DNA of 64,000 nucleotides from Nissolia schottii (Eukaryota; Streptophyta; Magnoliopsida; Fabales; Fabaceae), in assembly GCA_003254905.1 (NCBI GenBank), contig QANU01112422.1:62001-126000 (forward strand), in the 5' to 3' direction. The position numbers and the translations under genes were made by a program. Below the pieces are notes generated by a model. The model did no database searches. It was given only the letters and a program-made list of their open reading frames with translations, and was not told where the DNA came from. This document shows positions 47,946 to 60,289 of this stretch, piece after piece. Every line of letters begins with the position of its first letter. Position 1 is the first letter of the stretch.

Positions 47946-48821
47946 TGGAAACTTCAATGCGGTTCAATGAAAGGGAATCGAATGCTGCACAGGCCGAAAA
48001 CCCTACCACTTCAAATAAAAAAACAAAAAGAACAAAAAATCTCTCCTCGTCTTTGGGTAGTATCTCTCAGTCTCAGGTATCAGCTCAGAACTCAGCGTTC
48101 TCACCACTCTCTCTCTAATTCCCTCACACTCGCCCCCTGCACGCAACAACAACAACACTTCTTTCTCACACACGATTCTCCTCATCATCATCATTTACCA
48201 AATGAAAAATCCAGCTTTCGGTGCTTCGAGTTCAACCGCTATTCAGTTAACGCTCGAAGAAGGAAAATTGAGAAACAAACAAACAAACAAACAAACAAAC
48301 AAAAAATTGCAATAAACAAAAAAAAAACGCTCACTGACCTTGGGGGTATGGGGAAAAACCAAAACCCTATATCGAAGATGACCCTCGCTCTCCCTATTTC
48401 TCTCTCCCCTCTCTCGCTCCGCGCCTTTCTCGTGTCTCAGCCTCGTGTGCCTCCGACTCCCACCCCCCTGAGTTCGGAATTGCCCAATTGAGTTTGTGGG
48501 CCTTGCGCTACGCGGAGCAACGGGCCGGACTGCTAGACCGGCTTAATCGAACCGCTCGTCAACTAGGGTTATATTTTTTTTATTGAGTAAAACATTATTT
48601 TCATCCCACCGACTCGTCTATTAATTTTATCATTAAACTTTTAAAATTATCATAATTATTACTAAAGTCAACAAATGTTTATTAAATTTGTCCTTGAGTT
48701 AGGATAGTTGGAGATAATTTTAGTGTAATTTTGACAACTTCAAAAACAAGTCAGATGATTTTAAAAGTTTAGGAATTAATAAAAAAACTATCGAAAATGA
48801 TGCTTTACTTCATTTTTATTT
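47946..48821 (-). promoter_or_regulatory. RRM gene 5' UTR and promoter region, then spacer
   Basis: Sequence upstream of the RRM gene start contains CT/GA-rich stretches (48400-48440) typical of plant 5' leaders and core promoters, and an (AAAC)n run at about 48276-48302. Beyond about 48560 it becomes AT-rich spacer. The exact transcription start cannot be read. Confidence 0.45.
48276..48302. repeat. (AAAC)n microsatellite
   Basis: About six AAAC units in the presumed 5' leader of the RRM gene. Confidence 0.9.
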
Positions 48822-49793
48822 GAGTAATTAGCACTTATCCCCTTAAAATTTGACAAAATAGCAAGTAAGCCCAAACTTCTTCCCAAATAACACCTCACCC
48901 CTTTGAATCACGATAGACTGTGTGTTTGGGATTACCATTTCTCAAAAACAATTTTTTTTTTCTCAATAAAAAGCTGCTTTTTACACTATTGCATCGCGCT
49001 TGAGTAGAATGATACATATGAACAAAAGCTTTTTATTTTTGCTAAAATTAAAAAAAAAAGGTTATTTTATCAAAATAATTTGAAGCTTTTATGGACATTA
49101 TTTTTGCTTAAGAAGCTATTTTGCATGTCCACAATATTATGATTTTATTAAATTGACCCTTAACTATTATCAAATATTATATTATATAAATATTTATTTC
49201 ATACTCTTTTTAATAATTTTAGCATATAAAAGAAATTTTTTTTCATATAATCTAAAAAAACATGTTATCCTAAAAGCACCTTTTAGTTGAAGTATCTAAA
49301 CATAAATTGATTCTCTCATAATTAATTATATAAAAATGATTATTGAAATAAGAGATTATTAAAATAGAATACTTCAAATGATCACACACACATCCATGTT
49401 AGCTTGAAAGGAATATTCTGAAGGGATATTCTACTAAACCACGTTTACTTGTTAAATTGTCCACAAAAATAAATAAAACAGATAACAAAAAAAATCGATT
49501 ATCCGTTAGTTTCTATACTATGATGCACAAATACTTTAAAATTGGTAAAACACCCGTATTTTAATCGTATTCTATATAATAATACTCATATTATAATTTT
49601 GCATTTTAATTTTTGAAAAGAAAACAATTTTTTGTTAAAAAGAAGAAAAAAAAAGTTATTTTTGGAAAAAAAGTTAAGCTATTCTCAAACACACATTAGT
49701 CTATGGTGATTCAAAGGAGTGGGATGCTATATTGGGGGAAGTTTGGAGTTACTTGCTATTTCCTTAAATCTTAAGGAGGAATGTGCTAATTGG
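48822..49793. mobile_element. 972 bp DNA transposon with about 110 bp inverted repeats and 11 bp duplication
   Basis: The left arm (about 48822-48940) and right arm (about 49685-49793) are reverse complements with moderate divergence. Shared words include AATTAGCAC at the ends and GTGATTCAAAGGRGTGRGRTG further in. CATTTTTATTT flanks the element on both sides (48811-48821 and 49794-49804). The interior is very AT-rich and non-coding. A 9-11 base duplication with long terminal repeats points to a non-autonomous Mutator-like element. Confidence 0.82.
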
Positions 49794-49804
49794 CATTTTT
49801 ATTT

Positions 49805-50984
49805 TTTGTTCAACAACCTATTTTTTCAAAACTTTTTGGCCAACAATTTATTGTTGCAACTAGTATTTATGACACGTAATTTTACGAGTTCATTTTGGAC
49901 ATTATCTTTTATATAGTTTTTTTAAATAATTTTTCATTTTATTTCGATTTTTTTATCATGCAAATAATCCGTTCAAGATATACAATAAATTTTTTAGAAT
50001 GAAAAAAATATTTTAGCAAACATAATTTTTTCAGTTGTAATTATTTGTCACATAAATCTTACAAATATTCATAAGGAGCAACTTTATTTTCATTGTTTAT
50101 TCTTGTAACACACATTTCAAGACATGTATCAACATTTCAGACATCTTTTCTCATTCATCATGCATATCACCCATTTAGATATTTTAACATGCATAACATG
50201 CACGCACACATTTCTTGTCACACATGAGCATAAAATAGGAAAAAGTTCCTCCAACATGTATTTTCTCATGCCCCAAGTATTCATGACATGCATTTGCTAA
50301 TCATGCATTAAAAATTAAATAATAAAAAATCTGATCTAGCATGTGCTCATTACATGTTCTTTTCCTTGCCATATATTCATAGCATGCATAACATCACCAA
50401 AAATAAAGTTTATTTGACATTCATTCATTCTCTTTCATACATTCATAACATTCATTTTCCAAACATGATAGCATACAATTAAAAAAAAAAACATTTAAAA
50501 TACATTTCCCTTCTTTCTGTCTCACATTTCATAGGTTGTAACATATATTTTTGTCATACCTAACAACATACATCAGTTAGGAAAACTTTCACCTCATGTG
50601 GATAACATCCGTAAAAGGAATCATTGTCTCCAAGTGTCACCCATCTACGGAAAGCTTAATCTATTCCTAATACCTATGTTAGAGAGTTGTATCAGTTGCA
50701 AAAAAAAAAATAAAGGAGAAAAATTGAGAATATGGAAGAATCTATAAAGAGAAGATCTCACATATCAAGGAGATGTTCATTGCCTTAGTAGAAATTGAGG
50801 AAAATCGAATGATCAATGTTGAGAAATCCCACATATTATCAAGATTTTAGTGACTCGTAGAAGAGGAAAAAAAAAAAAGAAGGATTGAATTGTTGCAGCG
50901 GTCCTAGCACACTACGGCGGTGCAACGTGGATTAGGCACTATAGCGCTCATTGAGTGCTACAGCGATTCAGCAATGGTGGATTG
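49805..50984. other. AT-rich spacer, possibly the 5' part of an older LTR
   Basis: No gene recognised. The portion 50750-50984 may belong to the same older retroelement LTR that continues after 52136, because the fragment 50985-52136 appears inserted there; this is inference. Confidence 0.3.
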
Positions 50985-52136
50985 GGGAGCAAGGGAAGGG
51001 ATGATCAATATTCCTATAGGTAGGTGGCTTGCAGGGTCAGTATTCCTGTAGGTAGGTGGCTTGCAGGGATGTCCACTTTCCTGTATGTAGGTGGCTTGCA
51101 GGGAAGGGATGGTCAATATTCCTCTAGGTAGGTGGCCTGCAGGGATGTCCACTTTCCTGTAGGTTGGTGGCTTGCAGGAACGTGCATTATTCTATTCGTA
51201 GAAGTATCAAGAATTAGTTTCAGAAAGTCTGATACATGTATATGATTATGTATGTATACGCTATAAGGCACTGTCGAATGATTCCCAAGACTGCCTATGT
51301 AAAGACTATAAAATACGAGAGTCGTGATCTAATGTCACGTTACTCAAGTGGATAGGGTTAGTACGCACGTTAAGTTTTCCTATGCTAAGTAATGAAAAGA
51401 CTAGAATTCCTCGATCACCTAGTAAATTAGATAAAGCTGCTCAGGACTAGCATGGAAAATAATAATAAGTAGTGATTTTAGTATACTTTGACACTTAGAG
51501 ATCTCCTGAGTGGCCTGAATCATAAATGAAGCGAAAACAGATAGTTATGCCCTAGGATTCCTACTGAGGACACGACGTTCTCATCCCCTACTCATTTATG
51601 ATTCTAAGCAAGTACGACGAGTACACCAGAGAAGAAAAGGCATCACAAGACACTTGAAGGTCTTGGCATCAAGATGTACTAGGGGAGCATCAAGAGTTTG
51701 TCATATACCGTGTCGATATTTTTGTATAGACTAAATGGACCAAAGTACCATTAGTCGTTATTATGTGTTGTAATTGCAAAAGTAATTATGCAATGAAACT
51801 ATTTATGAAATGAATATTTGGACCACTTTGTTGAACCACTTTGTCAAGTGTATGTTAAGTTTGCCATGATTATCGCACTTAGTAAATACTATGACTATTA
51901 AACGTTTATGCCCCTAGGCTCTATCGCTTGCTTATATATGTATGTCTTCTCGAACATGCATGGCTCATATTTTATGTTTTAATAAAGAAAAGAAAAAAAA
52001 TTAAATTGGTCCTTATTTTCAGTTAAAGAATATTTTCAAAGATAATATAGGACTAAGAGTATTCCAACCAAAGCAGATAGCAACATTGTGATCATTGTTT
52101 ACGACTTAAGCGTAAGCAGATAGCAGGGGTATTACA
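50985..52136 (+). mobile_element. Partial long-LTR element fragment (copy F)
   Basis: The right end is GGGGTATTACA (52126-52136). The body 51390-52136 is closely similar to the fragment ending at 9986, including the shared words CCTCGATCACCTAGTAAA and GACGTTCTCATCCCC. A minisatellite of about 40-50 bp units with TGTAGGTAGGTGGCTTGCAG occupies 50990-51185. The 5' part of the block is missing or unrecognised. Confidence 0.6.
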
Positions 52137-55100
52137 CATGCTCGGGCGACCGACCTTCGCTGCAGAAAAAAAAAAAGGGGATTTCATAAACCCTCAAGGC
52201 TCCTATATAAATAGAATATGATCATCTCAACCCTAATGTACAAGAAGACGAATTTAAGTGAAGAGGCAACCCAGGAGAGCTAGAAGATCACTGGAGACTC
52301 TGTTGATATCTCGGATCAATAGGGAATTTGTTGATTCTTGTATTCTCTATGTATCTCTTCATCTCTTCTTCTTTATCATTGGTTGCATGTCCTTTTAGCA
52401 TGAACTAAAAATTCTCTAGTTAGGGCATGGACGAAAACTGAAACACCCTAGCTAACTGCTTACGCCTAGGTCGTATGCAAAGCTCACTAGGTTGTTTACT
52501 ACTCGGTGGGAATACTCATAGTCCATTATTGTCTTTCGTAAATAGTCGCATAGGAAACTAGGGACCAATTTTGAACTTTTTCATTATGTCAATTATTTCA
52601 TAAAATAGGAGCCATACGTCAAAAAGAACAGTTATAACAAGCGGTAGAGCCCTCAGGCTTAGCTAATAACAGTCGAGAAATAGAAAAGCATGCATCGTAC
52701 ATATATTGTGGTCCATCACCAAGTCACATAGTTATAATTACAATAAATAATACACAAGCCATATGTACATCATATACAAGACATGGTCTCAAAATACATA
52801 GTCTCAAAATACATAGTCTCTCAAAATATAAGGCTACTGGAACACTGCTCAGTATGCCCCTAACAAAATACTGTCTCTGGCTGGCTCTGGTGTCCCTGGC
52901 GGGTCTGGACCGCCTCATAGCTCCTCGGCCGGTTCAGCCGCATCCTCGTAGTAGGACTCGTCATGTGTCCCTGGAGTCATAAGGTAGTGGGGGTGAGAAC
53001 GGTAGGTTCTCAGTGGGAAACTGTAACAGTAATATCTCGTGGTTCATTTAGTCATACTCGAGGCCGTTCAGGTGTTTCTAAGTGAACATGCATACTAACA
53101 TCCTTACTGATTATCATCTGGCCTAAAGTCCTGAACAACTTTATCTACGTTACTAGGTGATAAGGGAACTACTCTTGCTTACTAAATTCTCGTGCTTGTT
53201 ACTTGCTTTCGCATACATACCTAGCCGTCTCGAGCGTTCTCTTGACGGTAATTACATGATTTTACTTATCTTCTTACATACATTCATTCATACATCACAT
53301 ACTCTAGTCCTCCCTTTCTTTCATACTTTACTTTCTTAACTTTCCTCTTGCTTTACTTTTCTTGAGCCCTTCCACTCTTGTAGTCGTGGCCTCGACTACA
53401 ACCTACTTGCGTTCACTATCGTTGACAACCCGGCAACGCTATAACCGGTGTGGTAGCTAACCACGTAAGGCTCATAGGAGGAATGCATCGCTCAACGATA
53501 TGAACAACCACCCACTGTTGGATGGTGAGGGGCCGGCCCTGGCGACGCGACCGAGCGTGGTACTCGATATCCCCATCATAGTATGTCCTCTGTTGACCTT
53601 ACTTGACGGGATACCCTCACACTACCAGGTAGGTCCTCTGGTACCTGCCTGTGGTGGGCTTCCACCTTCCGCGTGCCCTCTCTTTGAAACCTCGGAAGTG
53701 GCTGGTATTGTACCCCACCACCTTAGCAGGTCCTCTATTGACATTGCTAGGTGTGGTAACCGCACACCTCTAGGTATGCCCTGGCGACACCACCTGTGGT
53801 GGGCTTCCACCTTCAGTATGCCCTGGCAACGCTACTGAAGTGGGATCGTTATTGGACTTGTGTGACGTCACGTCCTGTACCTGTTCTCTTAGCAGTACAT
53901 CATATCTTTATCTTTCTTTCTCATAGCTTTTCTTCTTTTCTTTTCTTTCTTTACACATAACATGACATGGCTCGTTCCCTAAGGTTCATTTCCATTATCA
54001 TCTTTACACATTACTTGATGAATCTCTAATCCTCTAAGAATACCTTAACATGATGCATGGCATGCTAACATATTATTTCCATAAACATAATGCATGAAAT
54101 CCTACCTATTACATCACATAGTTCATACATTTCAGGCTTATACTTCATACAAAACATCACTGGTTGGACTATGTGCCTCAAGAAAGCATTCAGAAGACGT
54201 TCTGGTCTCAGGCCGCTCAGCGGTACCCTAGGGCCGCTCAGCGGATTGAACCATAGCGCTCAGTGATGGCTTGGTGCCGCTCAGCGGTTCCAAGAGCCGC
54301 TCAGCGGTTACTGGCGAATCTGAAATTGTTTTCTTCGTTTTCTTTCTTTTCTCTTTGCCTTTTCTTATGGTTACTCTTTGAGGTTTTCACACATATTCCA
54401 ACCATCAAAAACCTATCTAGTCCAGGCCACAGGGCCCTTCAGAATCATCTCCTAAATCCTAACCAAACTTCTAACATACATAGCCATACATGCTTAGAAA
54501 CATACACACACACACACATACACACACCCAAGCAAAGACATCCACCAAAGAGGTGAGTAAACTAGAGTTACCCACTTCTTGGAGGGCTGTTCAGTGGTGA
54601 GGAAGAGGGTAGGAGCGTCGTTCTTCGAGCTTAGGGCGCGATCCGAGCTTCCCAGTGAAGTTTCTGCAGCGAGTATCTGGACAAACGGACAGAGTTTCCC
54701 CTAGGTTATGAATTTCTCTCATTTTTCTGATTTATGGCTGGCTATTTATAGGCAAAAATCTTCCTCCCATAATTACCTTTTTGCCCCTAGGTTTATTTAC
54801 AAAAATGCCATTTTGAATTTCTTTTATAATTAATTAATTTGGATGATAATCCAAATGTCACATCATGAATAGTGTTTTGAATTAAAAATTATTTTCTAAA
54901 CCTGATTTCTCTCACGTGGGCTGCCCCCAAATTTGACTTTCTCCCAATTCCGGTTCGCTCGTGTTTTATCGCTCGCAGTGTCGGTGCGTCGCGCACGGTC
55001 GTTCGAAAAATATTCCTCTTGTAGCGATCCCCTAATTTCCCTCTACCTAGGAATATTAATCTTAGAAGGTGTTTGTGATTTTCCTCTGGAGAGTATTTTT

Positions 55101-56110
55101 CACAGATGCCTTCGACCCGTTTCTACAATCTTGTGTCTGCCGACCCCCGTTCGGCTCGCGGTTTCGTTCTTTCCCAAACATCCCAATAGGGTCGTGGGAC
55201 CACCCTAAGGTGTCTAAGACTTTTCCCTGGTACCGGTGGGGTTTCCAGAGACTTCGGACTCTCTGCTCAATTTTACACGCTAAATGGAGCTGTTTTAGTG
55301 TCTGCAAAATCGTCTGAAACTCAGCAGAACTCCGTGTAACAGCCAGTTAAACCTCATCTTCCAATTCTGAGGGTCAGTAGGAATCATTTGAGTGTCATCG
55401 AAATTTATCAAAACTCAACAGAATAATTCCTACAGACTTCCACACGTTTACTCTGACCCAAAGTTCTATGAGCAGTTATTTGGCAAAATTCTTACTAAGA
55501 AAAGAGCGGGATGTTACAAAAATTCTTCGTCGTTTGTGTTGCAACATTGCTACTTTCCATCCAATTGTATTTTATTGAGATAAAGTTTATTATTTTATAT
55601 TGTTGCACTATTTATATGCTTGATCACCATATAGGTAGTTAGTATATATCCTCTCACGAGACTCGAGAAAGAGAGTGTGAATAGGACTAGGCTTAGCAAA
55701 TCATAGGTTAAGTGAGATGCCTAGATGGTTTACCCCGATTTGTGTGGTCGTGTGAGGAGCAGGTAGCTAGAGCATCAAACCCCGTTAGAGGGATCAATCT
55801 ATAATGAGAAGGTTATGTGACCTCGAGAGAGGCTAGTAACCACTAACCTCGACCATTAATTATCAATAACTTTATAATTAGATAGGAATAGTAACTAGCA
55901 GCATAAGCAGGAGGGTGAAAGTCGAGTGTCCTAACGCTTCTTCCCATCTAGATTCTTAACACTAATTCAATTGCATTCTTATTTTGTTTAATTGTCTTAT
56001 TTATTATTTTTATTTAATTCTTACAATTACTAAAAACCCAAAAAGAACCAACCTCAACAAATAAGAGTGTCTACATTGAAAAATAATGTAGTCACTCAGT
56101 CTTTGTGGGT
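52137..56110 (+). mobile_element. Older LTR (Athila/Tat-like suspected), interrupted by copy E
   Basis: The left part (52137-52438) has a TATA-like CCTATATAAATAG and a following leader. The right part (55519-56110) continues after the insert and holds GAGACTCGAGAAAGAGAGTG, GGTTAAGTGAGATGCC and GGGTACAACAACCCGAG, reminiscent of leader/U5 sequence of large plant Ty3/gypsy elements. Boundaries and family are uncertain. No coding domain is seen. Confidence 0.4.
52439..55518 (-). mobile_element. Long LTR-like element (copy E), minus strand
   Basis: The minus-strand ends are TGTAACATCC (55518) and GGGTGTTTCA (52439), 3,080 bp apart. The flanks AAAAC and AAAAT form a near-perfect 5 bp duplication. 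It shares the TATA-bearing stretch and the conserved block (52960-53160) with its sisters. CCGCTCAGCGG words cluster at 54205-54305, and a repeat built on CCCTGGCGACR and GTGGTGGGCTTCCACCTT lies at 53500-53840. No protein domain, consistent with a solo LTR. Confidence 0.8.
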
Positions 56111-56568
56111 ACAACAACCCGAGTCTCCATAAGACTCATTATTACTTGACACGACTAGTAAAAGAAATGTGTGACAAACAAGCGCTATAATTAGTTGATT
56201 CTGGCCAAAAGTAAAAGAAAGGTGCGAGGAACTCATCACTTTATATTATTCGATAGAGTAAAAGATGATTTACTCTTCAAGAATATAAGAATATAAGGTA
56301 CTGGTCAAATAGTTCGTGACAGATACTTATGGGGAATAAGAGGATAATAGTGCGAAAAGTGACCAAAAAAAATTAGAAAGAAAAAAAAGTGTAAAATCAA
56401 TTAAAAGTTTGAACTATTTTCAAAATGCACTACTCTAAGTTTTCAATTTTTATAAAGGAAGTCAAATGATACACATGAATGGGTAACAATCAGGCAGTGG
56501 CATCGTTAAGCAATGTCAACGCACCAATGGTGCCTTGACCCAAGTATGTCCAGAAATACACACGCATA
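56111..56568. other. Spacer with probable OBL1 3' UTR
   Basis: No gene recognised. The end nearest 56568 should hold the 3' UTR of the minus-strand lipase gene. Confidence 0.4.
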
Positions 56569-58288
56569 TCAGTCTACTTTGAAGTGTTTTTCAATTGATC
56601 CCAAAAGAGTGGCATTAAGGTAATCTTGGGGACCATGAGCAGGTAATCCAGGAATTACCAAGCCAATAATCCTGAAAGCAAAGAGAAACCACCCTTCTCT
56701 GTAGTAAGGCCCATTTTGGTATGCAATGAAGAAGCTCCTAATTAGTTCCAAAATTCCGTTCACTATCATGGGTATCATGCAATAGAGCGAGAAGTAGTTC
56801 ATATTCGGTTCATCTTCAAGAATCTGCATCAAATATAAAATATAATCTTCAAGAATCTTAAACAAAATTACTAATCCACTTAATTTCAATTAATACTCCA
56901 CCAGTAATTCACCTTTTATTTTTTAGATATCCTTAATTTAATATATACAAATAAAATTTTATTCAAATTCATTTATTTATTTAAGAATATATCTAAAAAT
57001 CAAAAGTGATTTTTATGAGGGGAGAAAGAATAATAACATTCAAGTGTTTGTATGGGATCAACTTATTGCATAGAAAAAAACATTTGTAAATTAAAATTTC
57101 TTCTTAATTAGAGTAAGAAATTGTTATAATTATTCAACGAAAATGAGTACTACTGAAAATAGACATACCGTTCACGTAATAAGATCATCTTATTGAGAAT
57201 TTTCTACTGTTATCAGAAACATTAATTTTCTTTGAATCCCAATGCTATATCCTAAACAAAAATGCTACACGTACACCCATACATACACCATTAATAGCAC
57301 AAACTTCATTCTCAAACATTCCAAACTTGTAAATGATAGTCTCAACTATACTTAATTAAGTGCACAAACATTACCTGAATTAAAACACAAACTTTATATA
57401 TATAAATACGGGGTGTATGTATAGTGTATAATTTTTAGTGTACGTATAACAGAAGTCATATCATAAGTGGAACCATATTAAATTGAAATAAATGAAGCAA
57501 TTAAGTTAATCTTACCTTGAGTTCATAACGCCAGTTGAAGAAAAGACACATCCCGAAGTGCTTGAACATCATCTTCTTGTCATCGTAGGGCAGCCTCGGA
57601 ACGACGTCGTTGCAGTAAACGAACCTGCAAAACCTGACGGAATGGTCCTTCAACTTTCGCTTCATGTACCTCGCATACGACTCATCTCCAACTCTGGGCT
57701 GCCCGAACGTGTAGATCCCATCCAGCCTCTCCAGCAACAGCGTCTCGTCGTGCAAAAACAAGATCGTCCCGAAGAGGATCGCGAGGGCCCCGCCCAAGCT
57801 ATGACCCGTCACTATGAACTTCGCCTCGTCGTTTTCGCTCAGCCGCTTCTTCAGAATGTCTCGGACGACGTAGTAGGCGAGCGGCGGAAGGCTCCCGTCT
57901 CGCTCGGTTTCCTTGGGCCATCCCACGCTCTTCTGGAGCCCCAAGGCCTTCATGAACCCGCCGTGTATTCTTCCGATGCCGGGAATCCCGTACCACGATA
58001 CGTCGATGTCGGTGCACCAGTCATCGGCGTTGAAAGGCTTCGTTCCCCTGAAGGCCGCTAGATAAGTGTTGCGGCGCTCGTGTTTGTCCAGAGCGATGAA
58101 GACTTGGGTTGAGGCCTTTTCTTGGTATTCTGCAAAGTGCGCGCGTGCCGAACGTGTTAATCGAGGGGACCATTCTGTCGAATTAATTTTCTGTATCAAA
58201 TTAGTTTTTTGTAATTATGGCATGAATTGGGCGTGTGCCTTTTAAGGATCTTACCGTTCCAGCAATCATAAAACCCCACAAATTCCAT
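56569..58288 (-). CDS. OBL1: Oil-body lipase OBL1-like (class 3 lipase), 5' exons not found
   Basis: OBL1 lipases hydrolyse tri-, di- and monoacylglycerols on lipid droplets. Three exons join in phase: 58288-58255, 58129-57516 and 56823-56569, encoding 300 residues where family members have about 450-500. The visible part starts [11 protein letters not shown]. It has [20 protein letters not shown], the nucleophile box GHSLGGA (Ser122 of this fragment), FGQPRVGD, Asp186 in [12 protein letters not shown] and His202 in FKHFG: a complete Ser-Asp-His triad. The C-terminal part holds membrane-like segments and [13 protein letters not shown]. The first exon begins right after an AG acceptor and, in the family, its methionine lies inside the protein. 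So the N-terminal hydrophobic region should be encoded upstream, but none is recognisable as far as the gap. Either a very long intron or a 5'-truncated copy is possible. The middle exon is clearly richer in G+C than its surroundings. Confidence 0.85.
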
Positions 58289-59949
58289 CTACACGAGAAC
58301 ACAAATCACAACATCAAAGATTAATTAGGGACACCAAAAGGGCTTGATTAAAGATAAGTAAGAAGCCAAGACGAATTAAAATTAACTTTAGAATAACTTT
58401 ATCTCCCTCTAACTACTAAATAAAATAAAAATAGGAATTTGTAACTTTGTTAGTTAGTGTCTACTTCCTGTCCTGAGATAGAAAGGACAAAAATAGTGGA
58501 TAAAAACATGTATCTCGTGTTCTTCTTTATTATAGATACAAAAAATAACATAAAATTGACCATTTTAAGATTTTTTTTGTCTTTGTCCGACACATGTTTT
58601 TATCGCATTTGTATTCGTTTCTTCTGTCTCAATACAAGAATCAAACATTACCTTAAAGCAATATAGTTAAAGAATAAAATAATATTATTTTATTAAAAAA
58701 TGAGATTTTTAAATTTTCAATACATTGAAATTAGGATTCTTGATTTCTAACCGGTGCCTGTTGTGCTCTTTCTTGTAATGATTTCTTTACTAAGAAGTAA
58801 GAATATTGTTATTGAAAAGTAAGAACTAGGAAGGAGTACACACTAAGGAAGATACAATGTTTAAGTTGATTTGGAAACATGGTAGCGGTGGATTGCTAGG
58901 GTGAGGTTAAGGAAAGAGTTGGAGGCCTAGCTTTGTGCTCGAAGACAGACCTAGATCATGTGGATGTGCAATCATGGTCACTTAATCACATTAACACTCA
59001 TGTGGTTAGTGATGGAGGTGACCAAAAGTGGAGGCTCATAGGAGTTTATGGCTTTCCAAAACTAGAGGATAAAATGAAGAGTTGTGACCTCATAAGAGAC
59101 TTGAATCATATGAGCCACCTACGTACCTTGAGTGTGCCTCCATGACTTCTACCAAATTTGTGGTAGCTTTAAAAAACTTGGAAGTAATTTTTCAAATTTA
59201 AACTAGCTAAATTCTTTCTGTGACACTCTTCAAACCATAATTTATTTGACTTGGGTGTTAATGGAAACACATTTACAAATATGGTCGAATAATCAAAATG
59301 ATGTGGATAACATACAACTTGACTTGATAGGGTGGTGGCATCTATCTCTTGGTCTACGATTTTTCCATTAGTAAAGGTTCATCCCTTTCCAAGATTCTCA
59401 TAAGATCATATCCCCATTTTATTATTTCTTAAATCAAATTCAAGTAACAACTAGCATAAATAGAAGATGACCTGATTTGAAGAATTTTGGCTCAAACACC
59501 TTGTTTGTGAGAATATTATAGGGGAGGAGTGGCAGAGTAGCAGACAAGGGATCATCAGTAGAGACTCTCAAGATGTCTAAATGAATTGCATATGTGGGGT
59601 TCCTTCGATGACCAGAAGAACAAGTTGAACCTTTTTCTAAGATAAGAAGCAAAAGACAAAGAAGGAGTTAAGTGTGACTGGACCAATGGATGAATATAAG
59701 AAGACTAAAAAAGAATTAGACGGCCTCCTAGAACAATAAGAGGTTTGGTGGTCTCAATGAGCTTTGGTTAATTGGTTATAATTCAATGATAAGAACTCTC
59801 AGTTCTTTAATTGAAATGATGCAGAGACAAGTTTCATTGAAGAATATATAGAATATTGCAAAAGTTGTGTCGATGTTCTTCCAAAACCTTTATGAAGCAG
59901 GCATCACAGCATACATTGATGAAACTTGCCAAGTGATTAGTGGTAGAGT
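58289..59949. other. Spacer upstream of the lipase exons
   Basis: AT-rich to about 58760, then sequence with short open stretches, some of which may be decayed 5' parts of the L1-type LINE that follows (from about 58860). No lipase N-terminal exon recognised. Confidence 0.35.
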
Positions 59950-60289
59950 AACATCAAATGTGTAGGAAGTGCCAAATAAGGAGTTCTCTAGAGAAGAAGC
60001 TTCTCAAGCGATAAACAAATGCACCCCTCGAAAGCCCCTTCAATCAAACACACGTCTTATACCCAAGCTTAAGAGGTTGAGCCATGCAAAGGAATTCAGA
60101 CCCATCTCCTTGTGCAATGAGAGTAAGAAGAAGATTGTTACAAAGACAATTGCCAACAGATTGAAAATCATTTTGCCTAGTTTGATTGGTGACTCTTAAA
60201 GTGCCTTAATTTGTTCATGGTAGGTGTAAGCTCCAACACCATTCAGAACACTACAATTGCTAAAGACATTAACACATCTTTAGGAGATC

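Noticed and set aside
47910-48491. 193-codon plus-strand open frame over the RRM gene leader
   Set aside because: Antisense to the first exon and leader of the RRM gene, with low-complexity translation through an (AAAC)n run.
57558-58061. 167-codon open frame on the plus strand
   Set aside because: It is the antisense shadow of the GC-rich lipase exon, whose minus-strand frame carries the lipase motifs.
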